A stretch of DNA of 64,000 nucleotides from the NCBI GenBank assembly GCA_037157565.1, contig JAZHRO010000012.1, positions 8,768,501-8,832,500 of the forward strand. The letters are read 5' to 3'. Below the pieces are notes generated by a model. It was given only the letters and a program-made list of their open reading frames with translations, made no database searches and had not been told where the DNA came from. Made by a program: the position numbers and the translations under genes. Shown piece by piece: positions 35,887 through 46,805 of the stretch. How positions within the stretch are numbered: position 1 is the first letter of the stretch; every line of letters starts with the position of its first letter. This DNA comes from Thalassia testudinum (lineage: Eukaryota; Streptophyta; Magnoliopsida; Alismatales; Hydrocharitaceae).

Positions 35887-36237
35887 CTGCATGACCAGGA
35901 AGAAGTGGACATTAGGTTAACTCCATTGATCAGAATTAGAGCATGCAGAGAATCATTAATAACGTAAGACATAAACAAAAATAAAAATTAAGAATTTGCA
36001 AAAGTGAACGTAGATACTCTTCTCAGAGACATCCATGAATTAATAGCCATTACATGCATGTTTGAATGAATCATGGGAAAATTGCAAAATGGAAAGGTAC
36101 GTACCAGTGTAATGTGATCAGCGAATGATAGAATGCGTGCAATATAACATTTTTAGGTCCTATTTACCTAAGGTACCGAATGCAAGGGCTGCATGGTGGT
36201 TGGCCGAGTTTCGCAGTACTCTGCTGGTCTCTTCCAT
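35850..36237 (-). CDS. SWEET sugar transporter, exons 1 and 2 (5' fragment)
   Basis: SWEET proteins are seven-helix membrane transporters that let sugars cross the plasma or vacuolar membrane. Exon 1 (36,237-36,168, 70 bases) begins ATGGAAGAGACC and ends ...AFGTLG in phase 1 at a GT donor. Exon 2 (35,886-35,850) follows after a 281-base intron ending CAG. It is exactly 37 bases, the size usual for SWEET exon 2, and ends at a GTGAGT donor. Joined, they read FGTLGNVISVMVFLAPL, the start of the first membrane helix. The next exon should begin PTFYRI, but none is found down to 34,500. Either intron 2 is very long, or the gene was cut by insertions. Exon structure and protein match make the family call fairly safe; whether it is functional is open. 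Confidence 0.78.
36168..36237 (-). CDS. SWEET exon 1
   Basis: It encodes MEETSRVLRNSANHHAALAF then GTLG; the donor is TTAG/GTAAAT. The ATG is the first on the minus strand after a pyrimidine-rich leader. A plus-strand frame over the same bases (36,125-36,463) is a shadow. Confidence 0.75.
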
Positions 36238-36544
36238 GAAGAATCCTATACAGAGACACCTCGAGAGAAAAATGATGAGAAGGAGAGGAGAGGGAAGGCT
36301 TGATCAAAGGAGATCAGAAGCCATTAATGGCCTTCGAACCCTTCGTTCTTCCTTCTCTCCAATTTTTTTACAGCTCATGGTAGTATATACTCGGTGTCCA
36401 CATATAGAGCAAGAAGCCAAGGGAACCTCCATATGTCAGTGGAGGTCAAAATATTGCAGATAGATCCCTAACTTTTAAGGACAAGACGATGCACAAACAA
36501 CAACGGGAGAATGCACGAAAGCAATTACTTTGTATATATATATG

Positions 36545-36577
<33 letters not shown>

Positions 36578-36846
36578 GTATATATATATGCTAAAATAGA
36601 GTTTCATGATATCACATACATGACATAATCTCGACTTCTCGGTACCTTGAATAGGCACCTGACTATTTTTCCAACATTGCTCTTTAACTTATATTGAAAG
36701 CGAGCAAATTGTAGAGCATTGTTTTGAATAACATTCACTTGTTTAATTTAATTTAATTTGGAGATATTGCTTCTATGTGTTCACATTATTGAGTTGATAA
36801 GCTAGCTTTCCTACACGATCAACCAGATAGATACAACTAGCAATGA
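36238..36846. other. SWEET upstream region with AT microsatellite
   Basis: The 5' leader and promoter of the SWEET gene would lie here. CTATATGTG (36,400-36,408, minus) and GTATATAC (about 36,383) are weak TATA candidates. An (AT)n run, broken by single G bases, lies at about 36,534-36,592. No other gene is seen. Confidence 0.4.
36534..36592. repeat. AT microsatellite
   Basis: Alternating TA with occasional TG steps over about 59 bases. Confidence 0.9.
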
Positions 36847-37176
36847 TGCTTACCAAGTAGCGTTGCTTGGGGTATTTATCTCTCCGTTGCTCCCCATCCT
36901 CCTGATTCGGATCCCCCTCTAATAGAGGAAATCCAAGGAGAGGGGCACATTTCCCTTTTGAGCGATGATGCAATTGGTACTGGGTATTTTTCTGATCTCG
37001 AATCTCAGGGTGTTTCAGATTTGGTTGATCCGGAACCTTTATACCTCAAGGATTTGACATATGAGGTACACTCTCCCTTGGTGGCTGGAGGAGTCCATGG
37101 CTGTCAATCCTTTGAGGGTACAGGAAGAATTACCCGAAGTCATGCTAAGTCCATCTCTAAATCCATCTCTCTATGA
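36847..37176 (+). pseudogene. LINE L3 ORF1, C-terminal part
   Basis: The open frame ends GRITRSHAKSISKSISL, a basic tail of the kind found at the end of plant LINE ORF1 proteins, which bind element RNA. No zinc knuckle is left because the copy is truncated upstream. The stop TGA (37,174-37,176) overlaps the ORF2 start ATG (37,173-37,175) as ATGA, which suggests reinitiation of translation at the overlap. Confidence 0.65.
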
Positions 37177-37900
37177 AGTGTCTTTTTTGGAATTGCAGGG
37201 GCATTCTCAATGCCCCTACTATCTCTCATCTAAAAGACTTGATTGGTTGGTACCATATTAACCTTGTGTTCCTTTTAGAGCCTTTTGCGGATTCTACCTC
37301 GATTGATTTTATTAAGGACTCGATATCTTTCACCTCTGGCTTTGCTTGTCCAAACTCTTCTAAGATATGGTGTTTATCGAAGGATTCGATCAATGCTTCC
37401 CTTATTTCTTCCATGAATCAGGCTCTTACTGTTAAGTGTTGTGCAGGGGATTCCGTACTTAGGATTATTGTAGTTTACACTTCCTGTGATGTTGATGAAC
37501 GTAAGTCTCTATGGGATCATATTTCCTCTTTTGCTTATGACCTCCCTACCCCTTGGGTCGTTGCTGGTGACTTCAATTGTATCCTATTGGCCTCTGAAAA
37601 ATTTGGTGGGCTTCCTTTTCATGACTCCGAAGTGGCTCCCCTCAAAGACTGTATTGATTCTGCTGCTTTGATTAATATGCCTATGGCAGGTTCTCAACTC
37701 TCTTGGTGAAATGGTTGTAAGGGCTCCGCTCGTATTTATAAGAAACTCAACCACATCCTCTTGAATATTGAGGCTCTCTCTTTTTTCTCCTCTGGCTCCT
37801 ATGTTTGCAGAAGGAACTCGGACCATTCTCCCATGATCCTTCTCTCCTCTTCCAACCCCCTATAGGCCTCACCCCTTTCGGTTCCAAAACATGTGGTTTA
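37173..37900 (+). pseudogene. LINE L3 endonuclease domain of ORF2
   Basis: The endonuclease nicks the target DNA to prime reverse transcription. Starting at MKCLFWNCRG, the landmarks are Asn in WNCRG, Glu in LLEPF, VVAGDFNCIL and the SDHSPM motif near 37,822. All expected catalytic positions are recognisable. A TGA at 37,707-37,709 follows LSW where an Arg or similar codon probably stood, the frame then continues, and a frameshift near 37,875 moves the PFRFQNMWFRD block to another frame. Confidence 0.87.
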
Positions 37901-37999
37901 GGGACCCATCTTTCCATTCTTTGGTGGTGGATACCTGGAATTTGGCAGATTCCCATCACATGCCTATTCTGCTCTCTAAGATGTGCGTCAAACTCTCCA

Positions 38000-39780
38000 T
38001 TTTTAAGAGGACTCTTATTCAGTGGAATAGGATGACTTTGGTGACATTCATTCCATTATTAGAAACCTTGAGATTCGTAGAGATAATGTGGATTCTAAAT
38101 TAGTGTCCCAATGGGATGATAACCTTTCCGTTGAGCTCAATGACATTTATATCCAACTTGATGATGCCCAAGCAAAGCTCAATGATTTTATCTCTCAAAA
38201 GGCTAAAATTGATTGGATTAAAAATGAGGAGGGTAATAATAAGTTTTTCTATGCTACCATTAAAAGAAGATTTGCCAAAAAATCTCATTTCAATCTCTCT
38301 TCATCTATAGGTAACGGCTTTTGGGAGGTTGTAGCTAACACCACTGTTGATTTCTATAGTAACCTTCTTAATTCAGACCTTGTTTCTAGTGCTTCCTCAA
38401 TGATTGACCTTATCCCCCTAATGTCTGAACAGGATTCGGATTTGGTTTCTGCCCTCCCTTCTCAAGAGGAAATTTATCGCACTCTCTCTCAAATGCCTGC
38501 TAATCGCACTCCGAGTCATGATGGTTTCAATGCGGAGTTTTTCTCCTATTTTTGGGATTTGATTTAGGATAACTTGACCCACGCTATTTCCTACTTTTTC
38601 TATCATTGCAAGGGTCCTAAATCCTTCATCAATACCTTCATCTCCCTTATCCCCAAAAAAGGGAATATTATCAGCCTCTTTGACTATCGCCCTATTAGCA
38701 TGTGCAACATCATATACAAAATCTCTTCCGGCATTTTGGCTAATAGGTTGGTCGGTCTCCTTCCTAAGCTCATTTCTTCTGAGCAAGCTAGCTTTGTTAA
38801 AGGCCGTTCTATTTTTTTACCATATTGGTACTACTTTTGAGCTTGCTTAGCGCATTGAGAAGAAAGTGTTTGGTTCCAATTTGATTATCCAACTTGATCT
38901 CCAGAAAGCTTATGATAGGGTTGAGTGGAATGTTCCTTTTAACATCCTTTGGAGGTTTGCCTTTTCTGAGAGAGTTATTGATTTAGTCAGGGGTTTCGTT
39001 CATCATGAAGGATCTTCTCTCCTCATTGATGGAGTTTCCTCATCGTTTTTTCTAGTGTCTTGGGGTCATAGATAGGGTGACCCTCTTTCCCCCTAATGTT
39101 TGACCTCTTGATGGAACCTTTCATCCAGGGCATTAAAGAGATGGCATTTAATGATGATTTGGCCCCTTACTTTGTCAAGCATGGGGTCTCTCCCCCCCTC
39201 ACCCTACTTTACGTCGATGATATTGTCCTTTTTCTCAATGGCAATGTGTGTATGATTTCCAACCTGGCTAAGTTCATCCAATCTTTTGAGGTTGATTTTG
39301 GCCAATGCCTTAATCATATAAAGAGCTTTTGCTTTTTCGGCAAGCATTTCCTTTCAGGTAGACTCAATCGCATTCTTCATCTTATTAGCTGCCAGATTGG
39401 CTCCTTCCCTTTCACTTACTTGGGCAACCCCATCTTCCCCGGTCGTGCGAAGATCTCTTATTTTTCTTCTATTGTTGATAAAATCAACACCAAGTTGGCT
39501 GGTTGGAAAGCTAATCTCCTATCTTATGCCTCATGACTGCTCCTCATCAAACATGTCCTCTCTTCCATGCCTGTCTATATCCTTTCTCTCTTGGATGTCC
39601 CTAGGGCTATCATCAATAGCTTTGAGAGAAAATTTGCAGACTTCCTCTAGGGATCTTCTCCTTTCGAGCATAAACACCACTGGTTGCTTGGAAGCAAGTT
39701 ACCAAACCCATGTCTCATGGCGGCCTTGGTATTCACAATCTTGGTCGGTTTGTTTAGGTTTTTAGGATGAAGAGTGTGTG
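38000..39780 (+). pseudogene. LINE L3 reverse transcriptase
   Basis: RT blocks in order: KIDWIKNEEGNNKFF, TPSHDGFNAEFF, ISLIPKKG, DYRPISMCN, LIIQLDLQKAYDRVEW, GDPLSP and the catalytic LLYVDDIVLF (39,209-39,238). Then come YLGNPIFPGRAK and KLAGWKANLLS. The YVDD box is intact, unlike copies L2 and L4. Stops at about 38,565, 38,838 and 39,073, and frame changes near 38,840 and 39,090, make it non-functional. Confidence 0.9.
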
Positions 39781-40239
39781 GAACATTCTTTCCTCGAATT
39801 CGCTGTATGCTGACTTTATGAAGCAACTTTATGGCAATGTTTTCACCACTTCTCACCCTCTCCGTTCCCGTATCCATAGTCTTTGGGAGACGTTCCTCTC
39901 AATGAGGTGCCTCATCCACTGGGAGGTCCATGAAGGGGTTGTGGACTTTTGGGTCGATATTTGGGTTGGTGATACGCCTCTCAGGAGCCTCTTACTCGAG
40001 TCCATCGAACTGGCTCCTATCCTTGTCAAGGACATCATTGATCATCCCTCTGTACTCCTCAGTTCACACTTTTACCTGTTCACATCAGAACTCGTATTCT
40101 TGAGACTACTTTGGATAACTCCTCGGACATCCCCATCTGGCCCCCTAATTCCTCCGGCTCCTTCATCGTGGCCTCTGCTTATCTGTCTAACTTCTCCATG
40201 AATCAAGAGATCAGTTATTTGAAGGAGATTTAGAAGATT

Positions 40240-41160
40240 GACATGCCCCTATCTATCTCCATGCTGACATGGAGAATTCTTAAACTTAAGCTTTCGACTG
40301 ACGACAACATTATCAAGTTAGGGTTCAATCTTCTGTCTAAGAGTTGGTGCTCCTCCTCTCCTGCTCAAGAAACCCTTTTGCATTTTCTTTCTAGGAGTGA
40401 GCTTGTTCATCAAGTCTCTAATTGGGTCTTTTCTAAGCATCTTATTGCTCCTGTCCACCTGTCATATTATGAAATCTTTGGTCAATTCTAGGAGAGATAA
40501 AATTCTTAATGGTCTTATCTGTTTCATTTGGTACAATGTTTAGTTGATCAGGAACAAATATAGAAATGAGGGTTTTAGCTCTAATAGGATTAATCATGTC
40601 TTCAGTCACAATTGGGATAATTTTAATATGTCCTTGTGGTTTAAAAGACAGCACCTGAAAATGTTTGTGGTGTCTTGGACTCATCCTCCTGAGGGGGTTA
40701 AGGTTAACATTTCTGCTGTCACCAGTCTGCACTTTGCTCATGTTTCCTGGGTTATGCGCAATTGCAATGGTGATTTTTTGAAGACTGCTCATATCTGATT
40801 TGAGCTTCTTGACAATAATTTATCTTGTCTTCATGTGATCAAGCAATTTTTGACTCTCCCCTCAGCACCCTAATGTTCACTTGGAGACCAATTCCACTCT
40901 TTTGTAGTTTTGGTGGAACGGAAAAGTTCCTTCGCCTTGGAAGGTCAGGACGAAGTTTGGTAATTTGAGTAGCCTCAAGGGCCAGATTGCCTCTTTATCG
41001 TATATCTACCCATCAGCTAACACTCTAGCTGCTAAGATGCCAGTTTTGGGATTGAATCAATGGTCCCTTATCTCCAACGTTAGGGACCTGCATGTGTGCA
41101 TCCATGGCACTCTTATTTTGGACAAAATTCAACTACCATTTGTGATTTCCTGACTGTGGC
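40240..41160 (+). pseudogene. LINE L3 zinc-binding and RNase H-like C-terminus
   Basis: The zinc-binding part reads LTWRILKLKLSTDDNIIKLG with HFLSRSELVH. After IRNKYRNEGF the RNase H-like part opens SWTHPPEGVKVNISAV and RNCNGDF. Where the first catalytic Asp is expected (KLNxDG in active domains) the sequence has KVNISA. The rest is broken by stops and ends before the 3' UTR. Confidence 0.7.
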
Positions 41161-41397
41161 TTTGGTGTTTCTATTTGTTGCTTTTGTGTTTGGCTACGTG
41201 TCGTGGCCTGCTAGTTTTCCTGTTTGGTTGTGGGTGTTGTGTGCTTGTTTCTTCTTTCTTTTTGTACTAGGCCATAAGTCGTGGTCTACATCTTTATTTT
41301 GTATTAGGTGGGTTTTGGTTTGGTCCCCTCACCTCTTTTTTGGCCTCTATGGAGTGGGGGATGAATAGAAATACTCTTATTTTTGGTTTAAAAAAAA

Positions 41398-41869
41398 GAG
41401 ACAAATACAACAAAATGCAAACCTAAACTAAAATTCTCTTATGAAATCAAGGTCAAGATTATGTACACCACAAATAATTGATTTATCATTAATTCTTCAA
41501 AGGATTGTAGAAATATCTTACAACTATAGTTACAAGCTAATAAACCTTGATTTTGTTATCAAGACACATCAATCTATATACATCTTTGCACATCAATTAA
41601 TCTTTTAGTTGGTGCTTGTACCAGCTTGATTTTATATTGGGTATATAAACCATTGTAATGCATTATTTGAGAGTTAAGAATTAAGATTTTTTATTAATGA
41701 GTTTCTTCATATAATATTTTTTCTTTTAATAATTTAATGAATATACTATTGATGCAACACGTGTGCCCACGAACACAGAGAGAGAGAGAGAGGAGCATGA
41801 CAATAGTTGCATGTCGGCATTATCATCTTAGTCAAAGAAGAGAAGAATTTTGAATAATATAGCTTTCAA
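41398..41869. other. AT-rich DNA; possible solo copia-like LTR
   Basis: 'gggtatataaaccattgtaatgc' near 41,639 resembles the TATA-to-transcribed part of short copia LTRs, but no boundary or partner was found. A GA run lies at 41,777-41,795. Confidence 0.3.
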
Positions 41870-42199
41870 GAGGGGAAGAAGAAATGAAATCTAGGGTCAA
41901 TGACATAAAGGAAGAGATGAAATAATCTACAAATGGGATAACATCAAAATATTATTTTTATTTAACCAAGTCTATGCTTTATAATATGACATGAGGGGTC
42001 TTATATAGATGACCAACCATGAAATCACATCCTTAAGACAAAATGCCATCTAGAATGGTTATTTATTTGAAACTCCCATGTAATTAAGTAAGATAGACTT
42101 GGTTAATGAAAAAATATTATTTTTATCGCATCCCATTTGTGGATTGTTCTATTGCTTCCTCTATTTGATGGACTCTTGATTCTATTCCTTCTTCTTACC
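41870..42199. mobile_element. Foldback (long inverted-repeat) element
   Basis: The left arm (about 41,870-41,975) and right arm (about 42,094-42,199) are inverted copies with some mismatches. Matching parts include GGGGAAGAAGAAATG with its right-arm complement, CTACAAATGGGAT with ATCCCATTTGTGG, and AACCAAGTCTAT with ATAGACTTGGTT. The spacer is about 120 bases and has no gene. The form fits a foldback element or a non-autonomous DNA transposon with long terminal inverted repeats. The right end touches the poly-A of LINE L4 (T-run 42,200-42,213). Confidence 0.65.
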
Positions 42200-42314
42200 T
42201 TTTTTTTTTTTTTAAGAAAAGCGGGAGCCAATATTATTCATCCCTCACTCCCTGGAGGCCACAAAAAGATGGGCAGGAGGACTAGACCAAAATCTGCCCA
42301 TACAAGTAAAGAGG

Positions 42315-42331
42315 GACCATGACTCATGGCC
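42315..42331 (-). other. LINE 3' UTR hairpin (copy L4)
   Basis: GACCATGA, one base, TCATGGCC: the core CCATGA/TCATGG is a perfect inverted repeat. Compared with copies L1 and L2 (CCACGA/TCGTGG) both sides of one base pair have changed and pairing is kept. Confidence 0.65.
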
Positions 42332-44243
42332 TAGTATAAAAAGAGACAGTAAACAAAAAGAGAGGAACAAGATCTAAGCAGACCGAACCTTAGTCGATAA
42401 TGTAGGAGAATTGAATTTTGTCCATCCTGATGATCCCTTTACACCTGGGGCCCAGAAGGTGTTCCTCATTGAGAAAATTCCAAGTCCCAACCGCCAACCT
42501 AGCTATAAGGTTGGCCAGACTATTCACCATTGGATGAATGAACTGCAGCGTCATATGTTGGTTCAAAAGGGAAAAAGCGTGATTATAATGCCATTGAGCC
42601 CTCCATGGAAGCTGAAACCCTCCACGGAACCTTCAGCTTGCCTTTCCACTAGAAGTAAATCATGGAAGAGTCAACCTTTAAAATAATAGGGGAGTCTCTG
42701 TGGCACCAGAAGTTGAGGAAGTGATGAATGGAATTGAGGATAGCTAAATCATTGTTGAGGGTGGGAATTTTAGTTGCAACCACTTTCATGAAGTTTCCAT
42801 TAGAATCACGCACCACCCAAGCAATAAGGGAGTGAGCTTTGGCCCAGATAGCAGAAAAGTTGGCCTTAAACCCTACAGGGGACCGGACCCAAGAGAGGGC
42901 GAAACGAGTAGGGCGCGAGAGATGAAACTAGGAGACAATATTGAACCTCCTCCAATTGTGCTCTAGAAAGTAAGGAATCTCATTGAAGAAGAAGCCCCCA
43001 TTCTTACATTTATTCCTAACCCACCAAATGTGATACCTGACAAATAAGATGATGCCTTTGACACCGATGGAGCAGTATTGGGGACAATCTCCTTTGACAA
43101 TGTTGAGGAAAAGCTTAGGGGGAATAGGTTGGAGATGCACATGATGAAAGGTCCACAAGGAGAAGTGCAAGGATATCTCACTAAAGGCAAGGAGATGAGA
43201 CAAGGTTTCGACTTTGGGGTGGTTAGGGTAGTAGTGGCACTTAAAGGCTAAGGAGATAACCCGAAATTGGATTTGATCATCAGTGGGAAGCCTGTTATGA
43301 ATAACTCTCCACGCAAGGAGGGCCATATGCAGAGGAAGCTTGAGGTTCCAAAAGGCTTTGAAGACCAGCTGATAAGTGATGTTTCTGAAGTTAAGGAGAT
43401 AGGCAGAGGAAATCAAGAAGTTACTACGAGGAGAAGGAGACGAAATAGGTTTGTCCTTGATGTCAATAATCGGAGTGTGCAAGATTTGGTATATAATGTG
43501 ATTTGCAATAAGGTGAAGGAACTAGGCCTGAGAGGGATTCAAGATTACGTCTTTAATAGGAATGGAAGAAGGAGAAACTTCTGCGGGTAGAAAAGCTTTG
43601 AGAGGGGACTCCCCAATCCAAAGGTCCTTCGAGAAATCAATCTTACCCTCCTTCACATTCCAATAGAGGAAAGGGAGCATGTCCCTGTAGGCATTAGCTA
43701 GAGGATTGAGTCTGTTGGGGAGGCGAGAAGGGAAGGAGCTAAATTGGCCATAAAGGTTTCTCATCAAGGTTGCATAAGGCGACTCCCTAAAGAGAATGTC
43801 CCAGACACGCTTCATTCTGAAGGCTTGGATGACAAGGGAGAGATTTCGGACCCCAAGATCACCACAGGCAGTAGACTGGTAGATTTGGTTCCAAGTGATC
43901 CAATGATGATGATTGGAAGAGTCAGTGGAACCCCAAAAGAAATTGTCGAGAGCGGGCTCCACTCTCCTGATGACCATTTTAGGCACTTATATAGCAGCTA
44001 GAATGTGAATGGGGATAGATGTGAGAACATGTTTAATGAGCAAAAATCTGGCAGCGCTGGATAAGAGATTAGCTTTCCAACCAGAAAGATAGGAGAGAAT
44101 TTTATTAATGAGTGCCTGGAAATAGGAGATTTTAGAGTAACCAAAGAAGATAGGGCACCTAAGGTAAGTGAAGAGGAATGAGCCTAATTGGAAACCAGTA
44201 ATGTCAAGGATACAACGAAGCCTACCCATGGGGAAATGTTTGC

Positions 44244-44262
44244 CAACATAGTAGAAGAACTT
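44244..44262. repeat. Target-site duplication of LINE L5, left copy
   Basis: CAACATAGTAGAAGAACTT matches 49,341-49,359 at 18 of 19 positions. In LINE L4 it lies within the RT coding part, so both copies are L4 sequence. Confidence 0.95.
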
Positions 44263-44286
44263 TCTTTTTTTTTTTTGAAGTAGTGA

Positions 44287-44315
44287 GGATTGCTATCATG
44301 AACCGATAGCAATCC
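44287..44315 (-). other. LINE L5 3' terminal hairpin
   Basis: GGATTGCTATC (44,287-44,297) and GATAGCAATCC (44,305-44,315) form a perfect 11-bp stem with a 7-base loop, about ten bases from the poly-A. It is a likely recognition structure for the element's reverse transcriptase. Confidence 0.75.
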
Positions 44316-44379
44316 GGAGGGCAATATATTTCTTATCAAAAAAGTATTACAAAGTAGATTCCTGACTATGTATGAGAGA

Positions 44380-45113
44380 CTAGCACTCCTTTACAATATT
44401 CTCACATCTCACCGATCTCTCCTGAAAGAGTTTGTCATTACGCACCCTCCACACACACCACAAAGTAGCTGCCATAGCCCCTAATGGTCGGCCAGGAGTG
44501 ATGAACCTCTGCCATAGAGAGTCCCAGGAGGGGAGAGGTTCCAAACAAACCATCCTCCAGATCTTGTCGGTGACCAAACATGACGAGAAAATGTGTGCTG
44601 CCTTGTCAGAGAACAAGCCACACAGAGGGCAAGCATTCAGGGTAGTCCCCATCCTTCTGTGCCTTAGTTCACCAGTGATCAAATCTTCCCGTCTGCAAAG
44701 CCACAAGAATATCTGAACCTTCAAAGGGGTTTTCAAGAGCCAAATCTTTCTGTCAACAGGATCACAATCCACCACATTATTAGATCTAACAATTTTTTCA
44801 TACTCGTGCTGCACTGAGAAAATACCCTACCATCCGTATGTATCCGTCACATTCCTCATCAGCTGCACCTGCTGCAGACTAGCCAGCAGATTCTGCCCCT
44901 CCTCCCACAGCCGAGTGCCAACCCTGCATTGTTGCAGCTCTTCCAGCCACCAGCAGTCTTCAGCATCAGACCACAAGCTATTGACTGTGGCTTCCATGTC
45001 TGCAGCAGCCGCATAAGCTCTCGGGTAGGCCTTTTCAGTATCTCCAAGTCAGACCACCGTTCATTCCACAAGCTAAAATTTCTGCCATCTCCGAGCCTAG
45101 GCTGCAGCAGATG
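44380..45113 (-). pseudogene. LINE L5 ORF2, zinc-binding C-terminal region
   Basis: From 45,113 the frame reads LGDGRNFSLWNERW, then after stops and a frameshift near 44,840 the zinc-binding region follows: KIWLLKTPLKVQIFLWLC, CPLCGLFSDKAAHIFSSC and WRVRNDKLFQ. This region usually ends ORF2 in plant LINEs that lack RNase H. Confidence 0.82.
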
Positions 45114-46805
45114 CTAATAACTGCTGATTGCACTAATCACTGAACGCCAGAAAGGAGAAGGTTTCTTTGGCTGCAACCTTTGGAAACTGCTATTTGATCC
45201 CCCATAGCTGTCCCTGACTAAATCATCCATCAACCCCTCCTTGCAGTCCAAGATCTTGATGGCCCATTTGATCAATAAAGCCTCATTGAAATCTTTGAGT
45301 GCTTTAATTCCCATACCACCAATTTCTTTTGGCTTGCAGATCTTGCTCCAGCTGATGGGCTGCATGAAACCGCCTTCATGACCTGCTCCTTTCCAGAAGA
45401 ATCTCTTCCTCATAGCATCCAATCTCTTCCTGATACACTTTGGAGCCCTGAGTATACTAAAATAGAAGACCGGTATGGCTGTAATGACCGAATTGAGAAG
45501 GATCAATCTACCACCCTTAGACAGAAATTTACTACTCCATCCTTTCAGTTTTCCATCAACCTTATCAAACAAGACATTCCAATCAGATTTTTTCAGTTTT
45601 GCTGCCCTCAGTGGTAATCCTAAGTACTTCAGTGGCAGCTTAGCTCGAGGTGACCCCAGTGTACCCTCCACTTCCAGTTGCTCCTGCTCACTCATGCCAA
45701 AATAGATCAATATAGATTTTTCCTTGTTCAAACATAAGCCTGAAATATCACCAAATATCTTCACCAATAACCCCAGAGCATGTGCCGCAGGCTTGGATCC
45801 TTCAACAAAGAAAATCGTGTCATCTGCATACTATAAAATGGGAGCCAGAGATCTCCTGTTAGATAGTGAATATCCTTTAATTATGCCCACCTCTGCCAGT
45901 TTGCAAGCATACCTTGCAAGCCCATCCACCGCAAGGTTAAAAATCAACGGAGCAAGGGGACATCCTTGTCTAACCCCACACTGAGGCTGGATCGATACTC
46001 CATAAGGCTTCCCATTAATTAGTGGAGAGAAGGAAGTGGTAGTGACACACCTTTTCATCCATTGGATCCATAAAGGGGGAAAGCCTCTCCTTCTAAAAAC
46101 CTCCCAGAGATACGACCAAGAGATCGAATCATACACCTTCTGGAAATCAACCTTCCACAAGAATGCCTTGCATTTTCTTCTATGCCATTCACTGACCATT
46201 TCCTGAGCCAAAATAAAGGATTCCTGAAGTGATCTGTTAGGTAGGAAGGCAGCTTGTATCGGATGGATCAGGTCATGTAGAACATGTCTCAGCCTATTAG
46301 CCAAAATCTTACTGATTACAAGATAGATGGAATTAGATAGGGAGATCGGCCTAAAGTCTAAGAATTTTTTTGCTCCCATTGATTTAGGTAGGAGGAAGAG
46401 ATATGACTTGTTAATCCTCTCAAACCCAGCGTTTCCCACCTCAAATTCTTTGATAACATCCATCACTTCCTTGCCCACCACACTCCACATCTCTCTGTAA
46501 AAGAAAACTTGTATTCCATCAGGGCCTAAGGAGCCTTCCATATTCAAATCCCTGATTGCCTGTAGGGTCTCTTGTTCAGTGATAAGTGCAGTCAGTTGTG
46601 CAGCCAGATCACTCGTCACACTAGGACCATCACTACCTGCCATCCTCCCTCTTAGCTGCCCGAGATGCCTCTCTGTAAAATTTAGCAGCTTCAGATTTAA
46701 TCTCCTGAATGGAGTTAACCCTCTGCCCATCCCTGAGAATAGGGGAAATAAAGTTAACAAGTCTCCGAGAGCTAGCCACAAGGTGGAAAATTTTCGTATT
46801 TGCAT
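45114..46805 (-). pseudogene. LINE L5 ORF2, reverse transcriptase
   Basis: RT blocks: SLGPDGIQVFFYREMW, YLFLLPKSMGAKKF, DFRPISLSN, AFLWKVDFQKVYDSISW and CGVRQGCPLAPLIFNL. The catalytic YADDTIFF follows directly after an in-frame TAG (45,833-45,831), where Gln would fit. Beyond it come KYLGLPLRAAKLKKSDW, GRLILLNSVITAIPVFYFS and KEIGGMGIKALKDFNEALL. A frameshift near 46,675 separates this part from the upstream ORF2 frame. Three or four single changes are all that separate it from an open frame. Confidence 0.92.

Larger units (their letters stand above)
36847..41397 (+). mobile_element. L1-type LINE with endonuclease, RT and RNase H (copy L3)
   Basis: This is the most complete member of its family here. 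In order: the end of ORF1 (36,847-37,176), ORF2 with apurinic-type endonuclease (37,173-37,845), reverse transcriptase (38,000-39,780), zinc-binding region (40,240-40,480), RNase H-like domain (40,660-41,150), a 3' UTR with a hairpin near 41,272-41,284, and a poly-A at 41,390-41,397. ORF1 is truncated at its 5' end. ORF2 has several stops and at least one frameshift (about 37,875). The flanks show only a weak match and no clear target duplication. Confidence 0.92.
42200..44262 (-). mobile_element. LINE copy L4, 3' part
   Basis: On the minus strand this continues the LINE that starts at 49,790. It encodes YYVGKHFPMGRL, SGWKANLLSS, HHWITWNQIYQ, the zinc-binding region (43,300 down to 43,170) and an RNase H-like segment (about 42,910-42,720). 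It ends with a 3' UTR hairpin at 42,331-42,315 and a poly-A. It is split from its 5' part by LINE L5. Stops at 43,987 and 43,522 break the frame. Confidence 0.88.

Noticed and set aside
36125..36463. 112-codon open frame, plus strand
   Set aside because: It is the complement of SWEET exon 1 and its leader; the minus-strand exon has splice sites and family homology.
36825..41420. Target duplication for LINE L3
   Set aside because: ATACAAC is shared by the two flanks with a weak extension, but the match is too short and imperfect to claim.
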